Origin: Alphaproteobacteria bacterium
Lineage (GTDB): Bacteria; Pseudomonadota; Alphaproteobacteria; RF32; CAG-239
DNA length: 50,587 nt
Direction: 5' to 3'
Assembly (NCBI GenBank): GCA_017445475.1
Contig: JAFSUB010000011.1
Location: 1-50,587 of the forward strand
Shown here piece after piece: positions 27,190-35,687 of the stretch (positions are counted from its first letter, which is position 1; each line of letters opens with the position of its first letter). The position numbers and the translations under genes are program-made. The notes under the pieces were generated by a model, which saw nothing but the letters and a program-made list of their open reading frames with translations, made no database searches and was not told the DNA's origin.

Positions 27190-27963
27190 TTAATTCCTCA
27201 CATCAATGTTTGTGGTATAGGCCCTTAAAGTGCCGAGCGGTGTTGAAGCAATCTCCGTTTTAAGCAAAACGGGCATTTGCGTTTGCGGTTCTTTGGCAAG
27301 ATAAAACGAAATGTGGCGTCCTGCTGTCGATTGCCAAAGCAAATCGCCCTTTTCGGCCTTTTCCTGATAGATAAACAGCGAGCAGCGGTAAGCCTCGCCT
27401 TTATAGGGAATTTTGGTGTCATCAATTTGCGTTTTGCCCTCATCTTTGATGGTGATGTGGTAGATTTTTTTGCCGTTAAAAACTGTTTTTGTTAAGTTGC
27501 ATGAACCTGTTTTGGAAAACCTGTCAAGCAACATGGCAAGAACGGTTTGCATATCATAAGCGTCCGATTTTGTTTGGTCTCTAATCTCAACCATTTTGCT
27601 TTTGCCGTCTTTGGCGCTGAGGCGCGCTTTTAAAACACCATTTTCATCAAAAATAAGCGACTTTGTGCGAAGGTGTGCGGACGATTGCATCGTTTGATGA
27701 TATTGGCGCGTGATAAAGCTGTCGTTGTTGTGCCTGCCGAAAGTCATATAGTCGGATTTGAAGGTATAAAACTTGTCAAAAAGGCCTGTGGTTTGAATGG
27801 TTGAAGAAAAAAGATAATCACCGCCTTCAAACGCATAAGATGCAACAACTTTTGCCGCATCAAAAAGGCCGATTTCAACATCAAACGTTTGTTCAATGGT
27901 TGCCGCCTTTGAGTTTAAGGCAAAAAACATTGCAAAAAAGTGTGTTAAAAAGAGTTTTTTCAT
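27190..27963 (-). CDS. DUF3108 family periplasmic protein
   Basis: The 257-residue product has a signal peptide (MKKLFLTHFFAMFFALNSKA, cleavage near residue 20). The rest is a beta-rich domain that resembles DUF3108: repeated strands such as FDVEIGLFDAAKVVASYAF, a central YDMQTVLAMLLDR segment, and HITIKDEGKTQI. DUF3108 proteins are outer-envelope or periplasmic and of unknown biochemical role. It is upstream of and coupled to trhP. The 70-base gap to ddl is a divergent promoter region. Confidence 0.75.
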   Translation of the reverse strand: MKKLFLTHFFAMFFALNSKAATIEQTFDVEIGLFDAAKVVASYAFEGGDYLFSSTIQTTGLFDKFYTFKSDYMTFGRHNNDSFITRQYHQTMQSSAHLRTKSLIFDENGVLKARLSAKDGKSKMVEIRDQTKSDAYDMQTVLAMLLDRFSKTGSCNLTKTVFNGKKIYHITIKDEGKTQIDDTKIPYKGEAYRCSLFIYQEKAEKGDLLWQSTAGRHISFYLAKEPQTQMPVLLKTEIASTPLGTLRAYTTNIDVRN

Positions 27964-28033
27964 TTGTGTTTTTTAGCTTTTCTTAAAAAATTTTTCTTAT
28001 ACTAGCAAAAATTTTAAAACAATAAAGGGAAAA

Positions 28034-28942
28034 ATGAAAAAAGTTTTGATATTGGCAGGCGGATTTTCTTCGGAACGCGAGGTGAGCCTGATGGGTGCAA
28101 AAAACATTGAGCAGGCTCTAAAGAAAAAGGGCTATGGCGTTGTTTTTCATGACTTAACGGATGTTTTCGTTTTTCTTGATGTCTTGAAAAAAGAACGGCC
28201 GGACGTTGTTTTCAACGCCCTTCATGGCAACTTCGGCGAGGACGGCGAAGTTCAGGGTTTTTTGGATATGCTTCAAATTCCATACACACATTCAAATCTT
28301 AAAGCCTCTGTTTTGGGTATGAATAAAGATTTAACCAAGGAGATTGCCTCAAAATTGGGCATAACGGTTGCCAAAGGCGAGGTGATGCGTTTTAAAGATT
28401 TTCAAACGTATGGAGTAAAGCTTGATTTTCCGTTTGTTGTCAAACCGGCTTCCGACGGTTCAAGCGTCGGTGTGTTTGTTGTGCAAACCGAAGATGATTT
28501 GAAAAAAGTGCATTATGATGATTGTCAAGAGCTTTTGATTGTTGAAAAATATATCAAGGGAAGAGAGCTGACCGTTTCGGTTTTTGAAGACCATGCGCTG
28601 GCAGTTACCGAACTTGTTCCGCAAACAGCTTTTTACGATTATCAGGCAAAATATACCAAAGGGGTTACAACCCACATTTTGCCTGCGGATTTGCCGCAAG
28701 AGATTTATCAAAAGGCTTTGGATACGGCGCTTAAAATGCACAATGCTTTGGGTTGCAATGTGCTCTCGCGCTCCGATTTCAGATACAATGCCGATGACGG
28801 GCTTGTTTTTTTGGAAATCAACACCAATCCCGGAATGACGACGTTGTCGCTTGTTCCCGAACAGGCAAAATATGCGGGGATTTCTTATGAAGATTTGTGT
28901 GCAAAACTTGTGGAGAATGCAAAATGCAGACCGGTAAAATAA
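28034..28942 (+). CDS. ddl: D-alanine--D-alanine ligase
   Basis: It joins two D-alanines with ATP for peptidoglycan precursors. The 302-residue ATP-grasp product has LAGGFSSEREVSLMG at the N-terminus, NALHGNFGEDGEVQG, FVVKPASDGSSVGVF, EKYIKGRELTVSVF, and LEINTNPGMTTLSLVPEQA near the C-terminus, all diagnostic. AAGGGA precedes the ATG. In many bacteria ddl is in the murein and division cluster with ftsQAZ; here it is coupled to miaA with a 19-base overlap. Confidence 0.96.
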   Translation: MKKVLILAGGFSSEREVSLMGAKNIEQALKKKGYGVVFHDLTDVFVFLDVLKKERPDVVFNALHGNFGEDGEVQGFLDMLQIPYTHSNLKASVLGMNKDLTKEIASKLGITVAKGEVMRFKDFQTYGVKLDFPFVVKPASDGSSVGVFVVQTEDDLKKVHYDDCQELLIVEKYIKGRELTVSVFEDHALAVTELVPQTAFYDYQAKYTKGVTTHILPADLPQEIYQKALDTALKMHNALGCNVLSRSDFRYNADDGLVFLEINTNPGMTTLSLVPEQAKYAGISYEDLCAKLVENAKCRPVK

Positions 28943-29847
28943 TTGTGATTGCGGGGCCGACAGCATCCGGTAAATCGGCGCTTGCAATTGATGTGGCGCT
29001 TTTTGTGGGCGGTGTTGTCATCAATGCCGATTCAATGCAACTTTATAAGGATATGCCCGTCATTACGGCAGCACCAACCGATGAAGACAGAACAAAAGCC
29101 GACCACCGTTTGTTTGAAATTTATGATCCTTCTTTTAAGGGAAACGTGGTTGATTGGCTCAAACTTGCCGTTGGTGAAATCAAATCGGTTTGGGCAGAAG
29201 GAAAAATTCCCGTTGTTGTCGGCGGAACGGGGCTTTATCTTGAAAATCTGATTGAAGGAACTACGCCAATTCCCGAAACGATACCGGAAATTCGCCGACA
29301 GGTTCAAAACTTCACAGACAAAGAAGGGCTTGAGGCCTTATATCAAAAGGTTAAAGAAGTTGATGCGCCAAGCGCTTTGAAAATTAAGCCTAACGACATC
29401 ACACGCTTAAAGCGGGCGCTTGAAGTTTTTCTTTCAACAGGAAAACCATTGTCCGAGTGGCACAAATTGCCGCTTATCCGGTATTTGCCCGAAGCCAAAT
29501 TTTTTATCATCAAAATATGCCCGTCGGCTCAAGAGCTTGATAAGCGCTGCTATGAACGCTTTGATAAAATGGTTGAAGCCGGTGCCATAGATGAAGTTCA
29601 GCGCTTATATAAACGCAAATTAAGTCCAGATTTACCGGCCATGAAGGCGCTCGGTGTTCCGGAATTGATGGAATTTTTTAAGGGAAAAACAAACGTTTAT
29701 ACGGCGGTTCAAAATGCCAAACTGCACACGCGTCAATACGCCAAGCGCCAGCGCACGTGGTTTAAAAACAGGTTGCAAGCCGATTTTGAGCTGAAAAAAT
29801 GTTATAAAGGCCAGTTTCCTAAGGAAGTTTTGACGCTTTTGAAGTAA
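28924..29847 (+). CDS. miaA: tRNA dimethylallyltransferase
   Basis: MiaA adds a dimethylallyl group to N6 of A37 in tRNAs reading U-starting codons. The 307-residue product has the P-loop GPTASGKS at residues 11-18, NADSMQLYKDM with catalytic Asp36, VVVGGTGLYLENLIEG, and the C-terminal RQYAKRQRTWFKNR motif. ATG 28924 gives the standard MxxGKIIVIAGPT start; the GTG at 28897 is in frame but adds a cysteine-rich stretch that looks like out-of-frame ddl sequence. It overlaps ddl by 19 bases. Nothing obvious terminates it before 30017. Confidence 0.96.
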   Translation: MQTGKIIVIAGPTASGKSALAIDVALFVGGVVINADSMQLYKDMPVITAAPTDEDRTKADHRLFEIYDPSFKGNVVDWLKLAVGEIKSVWAEGKIPVVVGGTGLYLENLIEGTTPIPETIPEIRRQVQNFTDKEGLEALYQKVKEVDAPSALKIKPNDITRLKRALEVFLSTGKPLSEWHKLPLIRYLPEAKFFIIKICPSAQELDKRCYERFDKMVEAGAIDEVQRLYKRKLSPDLPAMKALGVPELMEFFKGKTNVYTAVQNAKLHTRQYAKRQRTWFKNRLQADFELKKCYKGQFPKEVLTLLK

Positions 29848-30016
29848 GGTTTACCTAATTCTTTTTATCTTTACATTCCGTTAACAGACATCACAATTTG
29901 TTACAAAATATAACATTTTTGTGAATTTTGTTAAAAAACGCTTGAATTTTTATTTTTTTGTGCGCTTAATTCGGCTTGAAATGTTATGTAACTTTAATCT
30001 AACGGAAGGAAAATAT

Positions 30017-31255
30017 ATGAAAAAGCTTTTAACATTCACAGCGCTTTCGACAATTTTTACACTTGCGGAAGCCGAAGCTGCAGGTTTTCACCTTCGCGAA
30101 CAATCGGCCGCAGCACAAGGAAATGCTTATGCCGGTGCAACGGCGGGCGCCGAAAACTTATCATACACATATTTTAATCCGGCGTCATTAACCCGCCAAG
30201 AAGGGACGAATGTTCATATCGGCGGAACATATATTGCACCGCGCGCCAGAGCAAAGAAAGTTTATAATCACATTTCGGATAAACGCGGCGAGAATGTTGA
30301 CAACATTGTTCATGCTGCCGTTGCGCCGAATATGGCGGTTTCAAAACAGCTTTCCGAAAGGGCATTTGCCGGCTTGGCGCTCAATGTGCCTTACGGAATG
30401 ATTACAAAATACGACGAAGCATGGGTTGGCGGACAGCACGGTGTTACGTCAAAATTGACAGCCGTAACCTTGACGCCGACTTTTGCTTATAAAGCAACAG
30501 ATAAACTCTCAATCGGTGCCGGTTTGCAGGTTCAATATTTGAAAGCAAGATTAACGAGTGGTAAAGTTCCGGGGCGTGTCAACGCTTCTGTTGAGGGCAA
30601 AGCTGTCGATTGGGGTTGGCAGGCAGGCGGTCTGTATGAGTTTAACGATTCAACGCGCGTCGGGTTGTCTTATCGCAGCAAAATTGCACACAAAATTAAA
30701 GGCAAACAAAAAGTCCGCATGGCTTCTGACGGTTCAATGATTCCGAGCCAACCGGATATTGATATTTACGCCCATCTCACAACGCCTGCAATGCTTTCAA
30801 TGGGTGTTTATCACGACATTAACGAAAAATGGGCCGTTATGGCCGAATATCAGCGTGTGTTCTGGAGTTCGTTCCGCGATTTGCACATCAGAGATTATAA
30901 CGGCGGGGTGAACACAACATATGAAAAATGGCGCGATACAAACTTTTATGCTTTGGGGGCAAGCTATCAAATCGACAATCAATGGAAATGGCGTTTAGGT
31001 ATGGCTTATGATCAAGCGGCGGTCGGATTACATCATAGAACCCCGCGTATTCCCGATTCGGACAGACTTTGGTATTCAACCGGTTTGAATTATCAATATA
31101 ATGAAAAGTTGAGCTTTGATGTCTCATACACGTATATTTACGCGCACAAAGCGCATATGGATACGGCTGTAACCGGTAATGCGGGCGATCGAATCACAGC
31201 GGAATATTCCAATTCCATTCAGCTGTTCGGCGTGTCTTTGAACTATAAGTTTTAA
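30017..31255 (+). CDS. FadL/OmpP1-type outer-membrane transporter
   Basis: FadL-type barrels carry hydrophobic compounds such as long-chain fatty acids across the outer membrane. From ATG 30017 the product has 412 residues with a signal peptide cut after AEAEAA. The mature start GFHLREQSAAAQGNAYAGATAGAE is the family's N-terminal hatch, with NPASL following. Alternating beta-strand segments run to a C-terminal FGVSLNYKF ending in Phe, as needed for barrel insertion. The frame is open back to 29921, but GGAAGGA at 30004-30010 and the signal peptide fix this start. The 170 bases upstream include TGTTACAAAATATAACA, a small inverted repeat. Confidence 0.9.
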   Translation: MKKLLTFTALSTIFTLAEAEAAGFHLREQSAAAQGNAYAGATAGAENLSYTYFNPASLTRQEGTNVHIGGTYIAPRARAKKVYNHISDKRGENVDNIVHAAVAPNMAVSKQLSERAFAGLALNVPYGMITKYDEAWVGGQHGVTSKLTAVTLTPTFAYKATDKLSIGAGLQVQYLKARLTSGKVPGRVNASVEGKAVDWGWQAGGLYEFNDSTRVGLSYRSKIAHKIKGKQKVRMASDGSMIPSQPDIDIYAHLTTPAMLSMGVYHDINEKWAVMAEYQRVFWSSFRDLHIRDYNGGVNTTYEKWRDTNFYALGASYQIDNQWKWRLGMAYDQAAVGLHHRTPRIPDSDRLWYSTGLNYQYNEKLSFDVSYTYIYAHKAHMDTAVTGNAGDRITAEYSNSIQLFGVSLNYKF

Positions 31256-31274
31256 GATTTTTGAATAACTGCCC

Positions 31275-31312
31275 AAAAAAAAGCGCTCTTTGATTTTTAA
31301 GAGCGCTTTTTT
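31275..31312. terminator. Bidirectional terminator between the FadL-type gene and pgk
   Basis: A 12-bp perfect stem, AAAAGCGCTCTT / AAGAGCGCTTTT, has A and T runs on both sides. It serves both convergent genes. Confidence 0.9.
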
Positions 31313-31330
31313 AGTGCGTTTGAAAAAGAC

Positions 31331-32536
31331 TTATTTTTTCATCACCTCGACGCCGGGAAGGGCTTTACCTTCCATCCACTCCAAGAAAGCACCGCCTGCG
31401 GTTGAAATATAGCTCATTTTGTCGGCCACGCCGGCGTTTTCCAAAGCCGAAACCGTATCGCCGCCGCCGGCAACGGAAATCAGCTTGCCTTGCGCTGTTA
31501 AATCGGCCGCAAAACGCGCCACTTCATTTGTGGCTTTGTCAAACGGTTTAAGCTCAAATGCGCCCAAAGGTCCGTTCCACACAAGCGTTTGGCACTCCGC
31601 CATTTTTTCCTTAATGGCTTGAACCGTTTTTGATCCCACATCAAGCAAATGTCCGCCGTAAGGAATTTGTGTTAAATCAACCGTTTTGTTTTCACAATAA
31701 GCGGCAAATTCTTTTGATGAAACCAAATCAAGCGGCAAAATCACTTCGCAATTTGAATCTTTTGCGGTTTGCAAAATCCGGCGCGCCGTGTCAACCATAT
31801 CTGTTTGAAGAAGCGAATTTTCTTCATTGATGCCCTCACAACCCACAGCCTTTAAGAAAGTGTGTGCCATACCGCCTGAAATCACGAGCTTGTCCACTTT
31901 TTTGACCAAGTTGTTCAGCAAATCAAGCTTGGTTGAAACTTTTGAGCCGCCGACAATCGCCATTAAGGGGCGCTTGGGGTTGTTCAACCCTTTGGTTAAG
32001 GCATCAACCTCTTCAGCCATTAAAAGGCCCATGGCAGAGGGTAGATTTTTGGGCGCCGCAACCATTGAAGCGTGTGCGCGGTGCGCCGTTGAAAAGGCAT
32101 CGGAAACGTAAACATTGGCCACTTTGACAAGCTCTTTGGCAAAAGCCTCGTCGCCCTTCTTTTCCTCATCGTAAAAACGCAGGTTTTCAAGAAGCAAGAC
32201 TTCGCCCGGTTTCATATTTTTAACAGCGTTTTGAACTTCATCGCCAATGCAATCTTTCACAAAAACAACTTTATGTCCCAGCGCTTTTTCAAGGGCGGGC
32301 GCAACGTGTATAAGCGAATTTTTCATATCGCCTTTGCCCTCGGGCCTGCCAAAGTGCGAAATAACCGCAACTTTAGCGCCTTTTTCCATCAAAAGCTTAA
32401 TTGTCGGAACCGTGCGGTCGATTCGCGCCGTGTTCGTAACTTCAAGTTTGTCGTTCATCGGCACGTTCAAATCGGCACGGAGCATCGCAACTTTGCCACT
32501 CAAATCGCCCAAATCTTCAATTGTTCTGTATGTCAT
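31331..32536 (-). CDS. pgk: Phosphoglycerate kinase
   Basis: It makes ATP from 1,3-bisphosphoglycerate in glycolysis, or runs in reverse. The 401-residue product has the N-domain signature KVAMLRADLNVPM, ISHFGRPEGK, LLLENLRFY, and the nucleotide-binding C-domain with VGGSKVSTKLDLL and SVAGGGDTVSAL. Length is normal. AAGGAA lies before the ATG. It is third in the order pfkA-gap-pgk; a hairpin in the gap-pgk spacer may reduce read-through. Confidence 0.97.
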   Translation of the reverse strand: MTYRTIEDLGDLSGKVAMLRADLNVPMNDKLEVTNTARIDRTVPTIKLLMEKGAKVAVISHFGRPEGKGDMKNSLIHVAPALEKALGHKVVFVKDCIGDEVQNAVKNMKPGEVLLLENLRFYDEEKKGDEAFAKELVKVANVYVSDAFSTAHRAHASMVAAPKNLPSAMGLLMAEEVDALTKGLNNPKRPLMAIVGGSKVSTKLDLLNNLVKKVDKLVISGGMAHTFLKAVGCEGINEENSLLQTDMVDTARRILQTAKDSNCEVILPLDLVSSKEFAAYCENKTVDLTQIPYGGHLLDVGSKTVQAIKEKMAECQTLVWNGPLGAFELKPFDKATNEVARFAADLTAQGKLISVAGGGDTVSALENAGVADKMSYISTAGGAFLEWMEGKALPGVEVMKK

Positions 32537-32563
32537 CGTTTTTTATTCCTTTTAAGTATAAGA

Positions 32564-32596
32564 AATACCCCCTTGAGCGTTTCTCAAGAGGGTATT
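32564..32596 (-). terminator. Hairpin in the gap-pgk spacer (possible partial terminator)
   Basis: On the coding strand AATACCCTCTTGA pairs with TCAAGGGGGTATT (13 bp, one mismatch) around a seven-base loop. Only a short T-rich tail follows, so it may be an attenuator or an RNA processing/stability site rather than a full terminator. Confidence 0.55.
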
Positions 32597-32608
32597 GAGC
32601 AAAGTGTT

Positions 32609-33625
32609 TTATCCGCGGTATGCTTTTGCCATGGCAACGGCAGTGTCGGACATTTTGTTTGAAAAGCCCCACTCGTTGTCATACCAAGCGACAACGCGCA
32701 CAAACTTGCCGTCAATAACTTTTGTTTGACCGGCGTCGAAAACAGATGTGTTTGAGTCGGTAACAAAATCTTGCGAAACAAGCGGTTCATCATTGTATTC
32801 CAAAACGCCTTTAAGTTCGCCCTCAGCGGCTTTCTTCATTGCGGCATTGATTTCTTCGGCTGAGGTTGCTTTGGTTGCATCAAACGTTAAGTCAACAAGC
32901 GAAACATCAGGTGTGGGAACACGAACAGCCGAGCCCTCAAGTTTGCCTGCAAGTTCGGGCAAAACCAAACCGATAGCTTTGGCCGCACCGGTTGATGTCG
33001 GAATCATATTAAGTGCTGCTGCTCTGCCGCGATAAGGATCTTTCGGGTGAACAATATCCAACGTGCGCTGATCGCCCGTGTAGGAGTGAATCGTGGTCAT
33101 ATAGCCTTTTTCAATGCCACAGACCTGTTGCAAAACTTTGCAAACAGGAGCCAAGCAGTTTGTTGTGCACGATGCATTTGAAACAACGCGGTCATCGGCA
33201 GTTAATGTGTTGTGGTTAACGCCAAACACAATCGTTTTGTCTGCGCCTTTTGCGGGGGCTGAAACCAAAACCTGCTTTGCGCCGGCGTTTAAGTGAACCG
33301 AAGCCTTTTCTTTGTCGGCGAAAATGCCTGTGCATTCCATCACAACATCAATGTCTAATTCCTTCCAAGGCAAATTTGCCGGATCTTTTTGGGCAAAAAC
33401 CTTGATTTTATGCCCGTTAACGGTAATTGAATTTTCATCGGCCGAAACCTCGCCTCTAAAGCGACCGTGAACAGAATCATATTTTAACAATCTGGCATTA
33501 TCAATCGGCTTACCCAAATCATTGATAGCAACAAGCTCAATATCTTTTCTTCCTGACTCGACCATGGCGCGGTGTGTTAAACGACCGATTCTGCCATATC
33601 CGTTAATTGCGACGCGAACGACCAT
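32609..33625 (-). CDS. gap: Glyceraldehyde-3-phosphate dehydrogenase
   Basis: It oxidises glyceraldehyde-3-phosphate with phosphate and NAD+. From ATG 33625 the product has 338 residues: Rossmann motif INGYGRIGR at 7-15, Asp36 after AIN (NAD preference), active-site Cys153 in SNASCTTNCLAP, His180, and WYDNEWGFSNKM near the end. The frame is open to 33757, but MVVRVAINGYGRIGR is the family start and AAGGA precedes it. The leader contains a perfect 7-bp palindrome, and a regulator may act there. Confidence 0.97.
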   Translation of the reverse strand: MVVRVAINGYGRIGRLTHRAMVESGRKDIELVAINDLGKPIDNARLLKYDSVHGRFRGEVSADENSITVNGHKIKVFAQKDPANLPWKELDIDVVMECTGIFADKEKASVHLNAGAKQVLVSAPAKGADKTIVFGVNHNTLTADDRVVSNASCTTNCLAPVCKVLQQVCGIEKGYMTTIHSYTGDQRTLDIVHPKDPYRGRAAALNMIPTSTGAAKAIGLVLPELAGKLEGSAVRVPTPDVSLVDLTFDATKATSAEEINAAMKKAAEGELKGVLEYNDEPLVSQDFVTDSNTSVFDAGQTKVIDGKFVRVVAWYDNEWGFSNKMSDTAVAMAKAYRG

Positions 33626-33672
33626 ATTTTTTTTCCTTATATAAAAACAGTTACCTCTAAAATAATAGAGTT

Positions 33673-33689
33673 GTGCAGACCTTCTGCAC
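33673..33689. promoter_or_regulatory. Palindrome in the gap leader
   Basis: GTGCAGA and TCTGCAC form a perfect 7-bp inverted repeat with a three-base centre, 48 bases before the gap start. A promoter-like TTGCTT and a weak -10 lie farther upstream on the same strand. It could be an operator or an RNA hairpin. Confidence 0.4.
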
Positions 33690-33784
33690 GAAAATAAATT
33701 TTTCAACAGCAATTTATCATTAAAGTTTTCTTTTTCAAGCAAAAAAGAAAAAATCAATGCAATTTTTTTGTTTTTTTTTCAGCG

Positions 33785-34864
33785 CTAAATTTCGCCGATA
33801 TACATTCCGAGTATTTTGGCGGCCTTGATAAACGAGCTGTCAAGCTTCAAGGTTGATGAACCCGCTTTAATAACTTCGGATAAGGGTTGAGCGACAACGT
33901 GTCCGTTTGTTAAGCTGACCATCAGGTTTGTTTTGCCTTCATCTAACAGCTCAACGGCTTTGGCGGCAAAAATCGTGGCCAATATTCGGTCCGAAAAAAT
34001 CGGGTGTCCGGAACGCTGAATGTGCCCCAAGCGCGTGCTTCTGATTTGGAAGCCTCCGTAGTTTTTGGTTAAAAGCTGCGCCAGATATTCGCCGATTCCG
34101 CCATGAACCTTTTCGCCCAAAACGTTTTGGCACATCGACAACACTTCGCCGTTTTCGGTTTTTATGCCTTCTGAAACGACAATAACGGCGTGCGTTCTGC
34201 CCGTTGATTTAATTTGTTCCAATTTGTTGATGATTCCCTCTAAAGTATATGGAATTTCGGGAACCAAACAGATGTCGGCATAGCCGGCGAGTGCCGATTG
34301 CATGGCCAAATGTCCGGCATCGCGTCCCATCACTTCAACAATCATCGCGCGGTGGTGCGAGCGTGCCGTTGTTTCGATGTTGTCTATCGATTCCATACAA
34401 ACCTGACAGGCCGTTCGAAAACCGACCGAAAGATCGGTCAGCGGTGTGTCATTGTCAATGGTTTTTGGAATGCCGATCATACGAATGCCGGCTTTTTCGC
34501 AATAATATTCCAAAACGCCCATACTTCCGTCGCCGCCCAAAACAATAAGCGCGTCAAGACCGAGTTTTTGGACGCCGCTTTTAAATTTTTCGGCAACCAT
34601 ATCAAGCAAATCGAAATTCACACCTTTGTTGAGCGAACCTAAGTAAGAACCGGCGGTTTTTGCCCAAGGCGTGTTTGAAAACCCTTGCAGCGTTAAAATT
34701 TCATACGATAACGGATCGCTTGTCAAACCCTCCGTCCCGTCGTGGATTCCGTATACCGTCCAACCTTTCAAGGTTGCCGCTCTGACAACGCCGGAAATGG
34801 CGACATTAAGTCCGGAACAATCACCGCCGCTTGTCAAAATTCCGATTTTTTTAATCGTGTTCAT
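33785..34864 (-). CDS. pfkA: 6-phosphofructokinase, mixed-signature (group III-like) type
   Basis: It phosphorylates fructose-6-phosphate in glycolysis. The 359-residue product has GILTSGGDCSGLN at the N-terminus, GGDGS at 110-114, PKTIDND at 133-139, EVMGRDAGHLA and LGHIQRSGHPIFSDR. Gly113 (E. coli Gly104) predicts ATP use, while Lys134 (E. coli Gly124) is the PPi-type residue. This G/K combination is known from group III ATP-PFKs such as actinobacterial enzymes. I take ATG 34864; a TTG one codon upstream is also possible. It is upstream of gap and pgk on the same strand. Many alphaproteobacteria lack PFK and use the Entner-Doudoroff path. Confidence 0.93.
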   Translation of the reverse strand: MNTIKKIGILTSGGDCSGLNVAISGVVRAATLKGWTVYGIHDGTEGLTSDPLSYEILTLQGFSNTPWAKTAGSYLGSLNKGVNFDLLDMVAEKFKSGVQKLGLDALIVLGGDGSMGVLEYYCEKAGIRMIGIPKTIDNDTPLTDLSVGFRTACQVCMESIDNIETTARSHHRAMIVEVMGRDAGHLAMQSALAGYADICLVPEIPYTLEGIINKLEQIKSTGRTHAVIVVSEGIKTENGEVLSMCQNVLGEKVHGGIGEYLAQLLTKNYGGFQIRSTRLGHIQRSGHPIFSDRILATIFAAKAVELLDEGKTNLMVSLTNGHVVAQPLSEVIKAGSSTLKLDSSFIKAAKILGMYIGEI

Positions 34865-35003
34865 CAATATTGTGTCCTTAATTTAAATTCTTCTTGATTT
34901 TTTATGAAAGTTTATCTATACTTCATACAGATTTTTGCAAAGCATTTCCACAAAAAAATGCACTTTTTTGCGGTTTGTTTATAAAATGGGACTGATAAAG
35001 CAG

Positions 35004-35213
35004 ATGCAACACGATAATTACAAAAAACTTCTTGAAAAGCTTTGTGAACTTAAGCTTGAAGAACGGCGCGTCAAAACCGACATCAAAGCACTTGTGATTA
35101 AAAACAAAACCATTGATTTTTATCAGGCGCAAAAGCTCAACGGCATGAGAAACGATTTGTCGCGTAAAATCAAAAAGGTTGAAGCGGGCATCACGCCAAA
35201 CATTATTGCCTGA
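35004..35213 (+). CDS. DUF465 (YdcH-like) small coiled-coil protein
   Basis: The 69-residue product is a helical hairpin with heptad-like leucines (LLEKLCELKLEERRVKTDI) and the family's closing segment: a QxLNxMRNDLSRKI helix and the terminal ITPNIIA, like the TPDIIA ending of other alphaproteobacterial DUF465 proteins. The usual KKRKL core is replaced. The frame is open to 34935 and an ATG also exists at 34986; I choose 35004 because the conserved part begins there and a TATAAA box lies near 34980. The function of the family is unknown. rpsU follows with its own promoter. Confidence 0.7.
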   Translation: MQHDNYKKLLEKLCELKLEERRVKTDIKALVIKNKTIDFYQAQKLNGMRNDLSRKIKKVEAGITPNIIA

Positions 35214-35223
35214 AAAAAAGTGC

Positions 35224-35251
35224 TTGACGCGAACAAAAGTCTGTGCTAAAA
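35224..35251 (+). promoter_or_regulatory. Promoter of rpsU
   Basis: TTGACG (35224-35229) and, after 16 bases, CTAAAA (35246-35251), preceded by a TG that may act as an extended -10. It starts just after the DUF465 stop codon. Confidence 0.6.
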
Positions 35252-35298
35252 GAACGCAAATTTTTAACAAAAAGCCAAAAAGAAAAGAGGTGATTTAA

Positions 35299-35505
35299 GT
35301 GGTTCAGGTTACAGTCATCGGCAACGATGTCGCGCAATCTTTGAAAATTTTGAAAAAGAAAATGCAACGTGAAGGTATTTTCCGCGAGATGAAATTGCGC
35401 CGTTGTCATGAAAAGAACGCCGAGAAGAAGGCAAGGCGTAAAGCCGAGGCCATTCGTCGTGCGCGCAAGCAACTTCGCAAACGTTTAGACACCGAAGGTT
35501 TCTAG
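35299..35505 (+). CDS. rpsU: 30S ribosomal protein S21
   Basis: S21 binds near the anti-Shine-Dalgarno end of 16S rRNA and assists initiation. The 68-residue product starts [21 protein letters not shown] and has the usual highly basic helix ([19 protein letters not shown]). The start is GTG, with AGAGGTGAT upstream at 35286-35294. It is monocistronic with a clear terminator. Confidence 0.95.
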   Translation: MVQVTVIGNDVAQSLKILKKKMQREGIFREMKLRRCHEKNAEKKARRKAEAIRRARKQLRKRLDTEGF

Positions 35506-35524
35506 CAAAAAATTTATTTTCAGA

Positions 35525-35553
35525 GCGCCTGCCATATCAGCGGGCGTTTTTTT
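35525..35553 (+). terminator. Terminator after rpsU
   Basis: CGCCTGC / GCGGGCG (7 bp, one G-T pair) with a seven-base loop, followed by seven T. Confidence 0.85.
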
Positions 35554-35687
35554 ACTTTTTATTTATGCTTTTTTTGTATGTTACAGAAATGTGAACATTT
35601 TGCTTTTCAGCAAAGAAAAACTGGAAAGTTTTACGATTTTATGCTAGGCTAGAAACATATAGGTTTTTTGTTGATTAAGGTGTGAGA

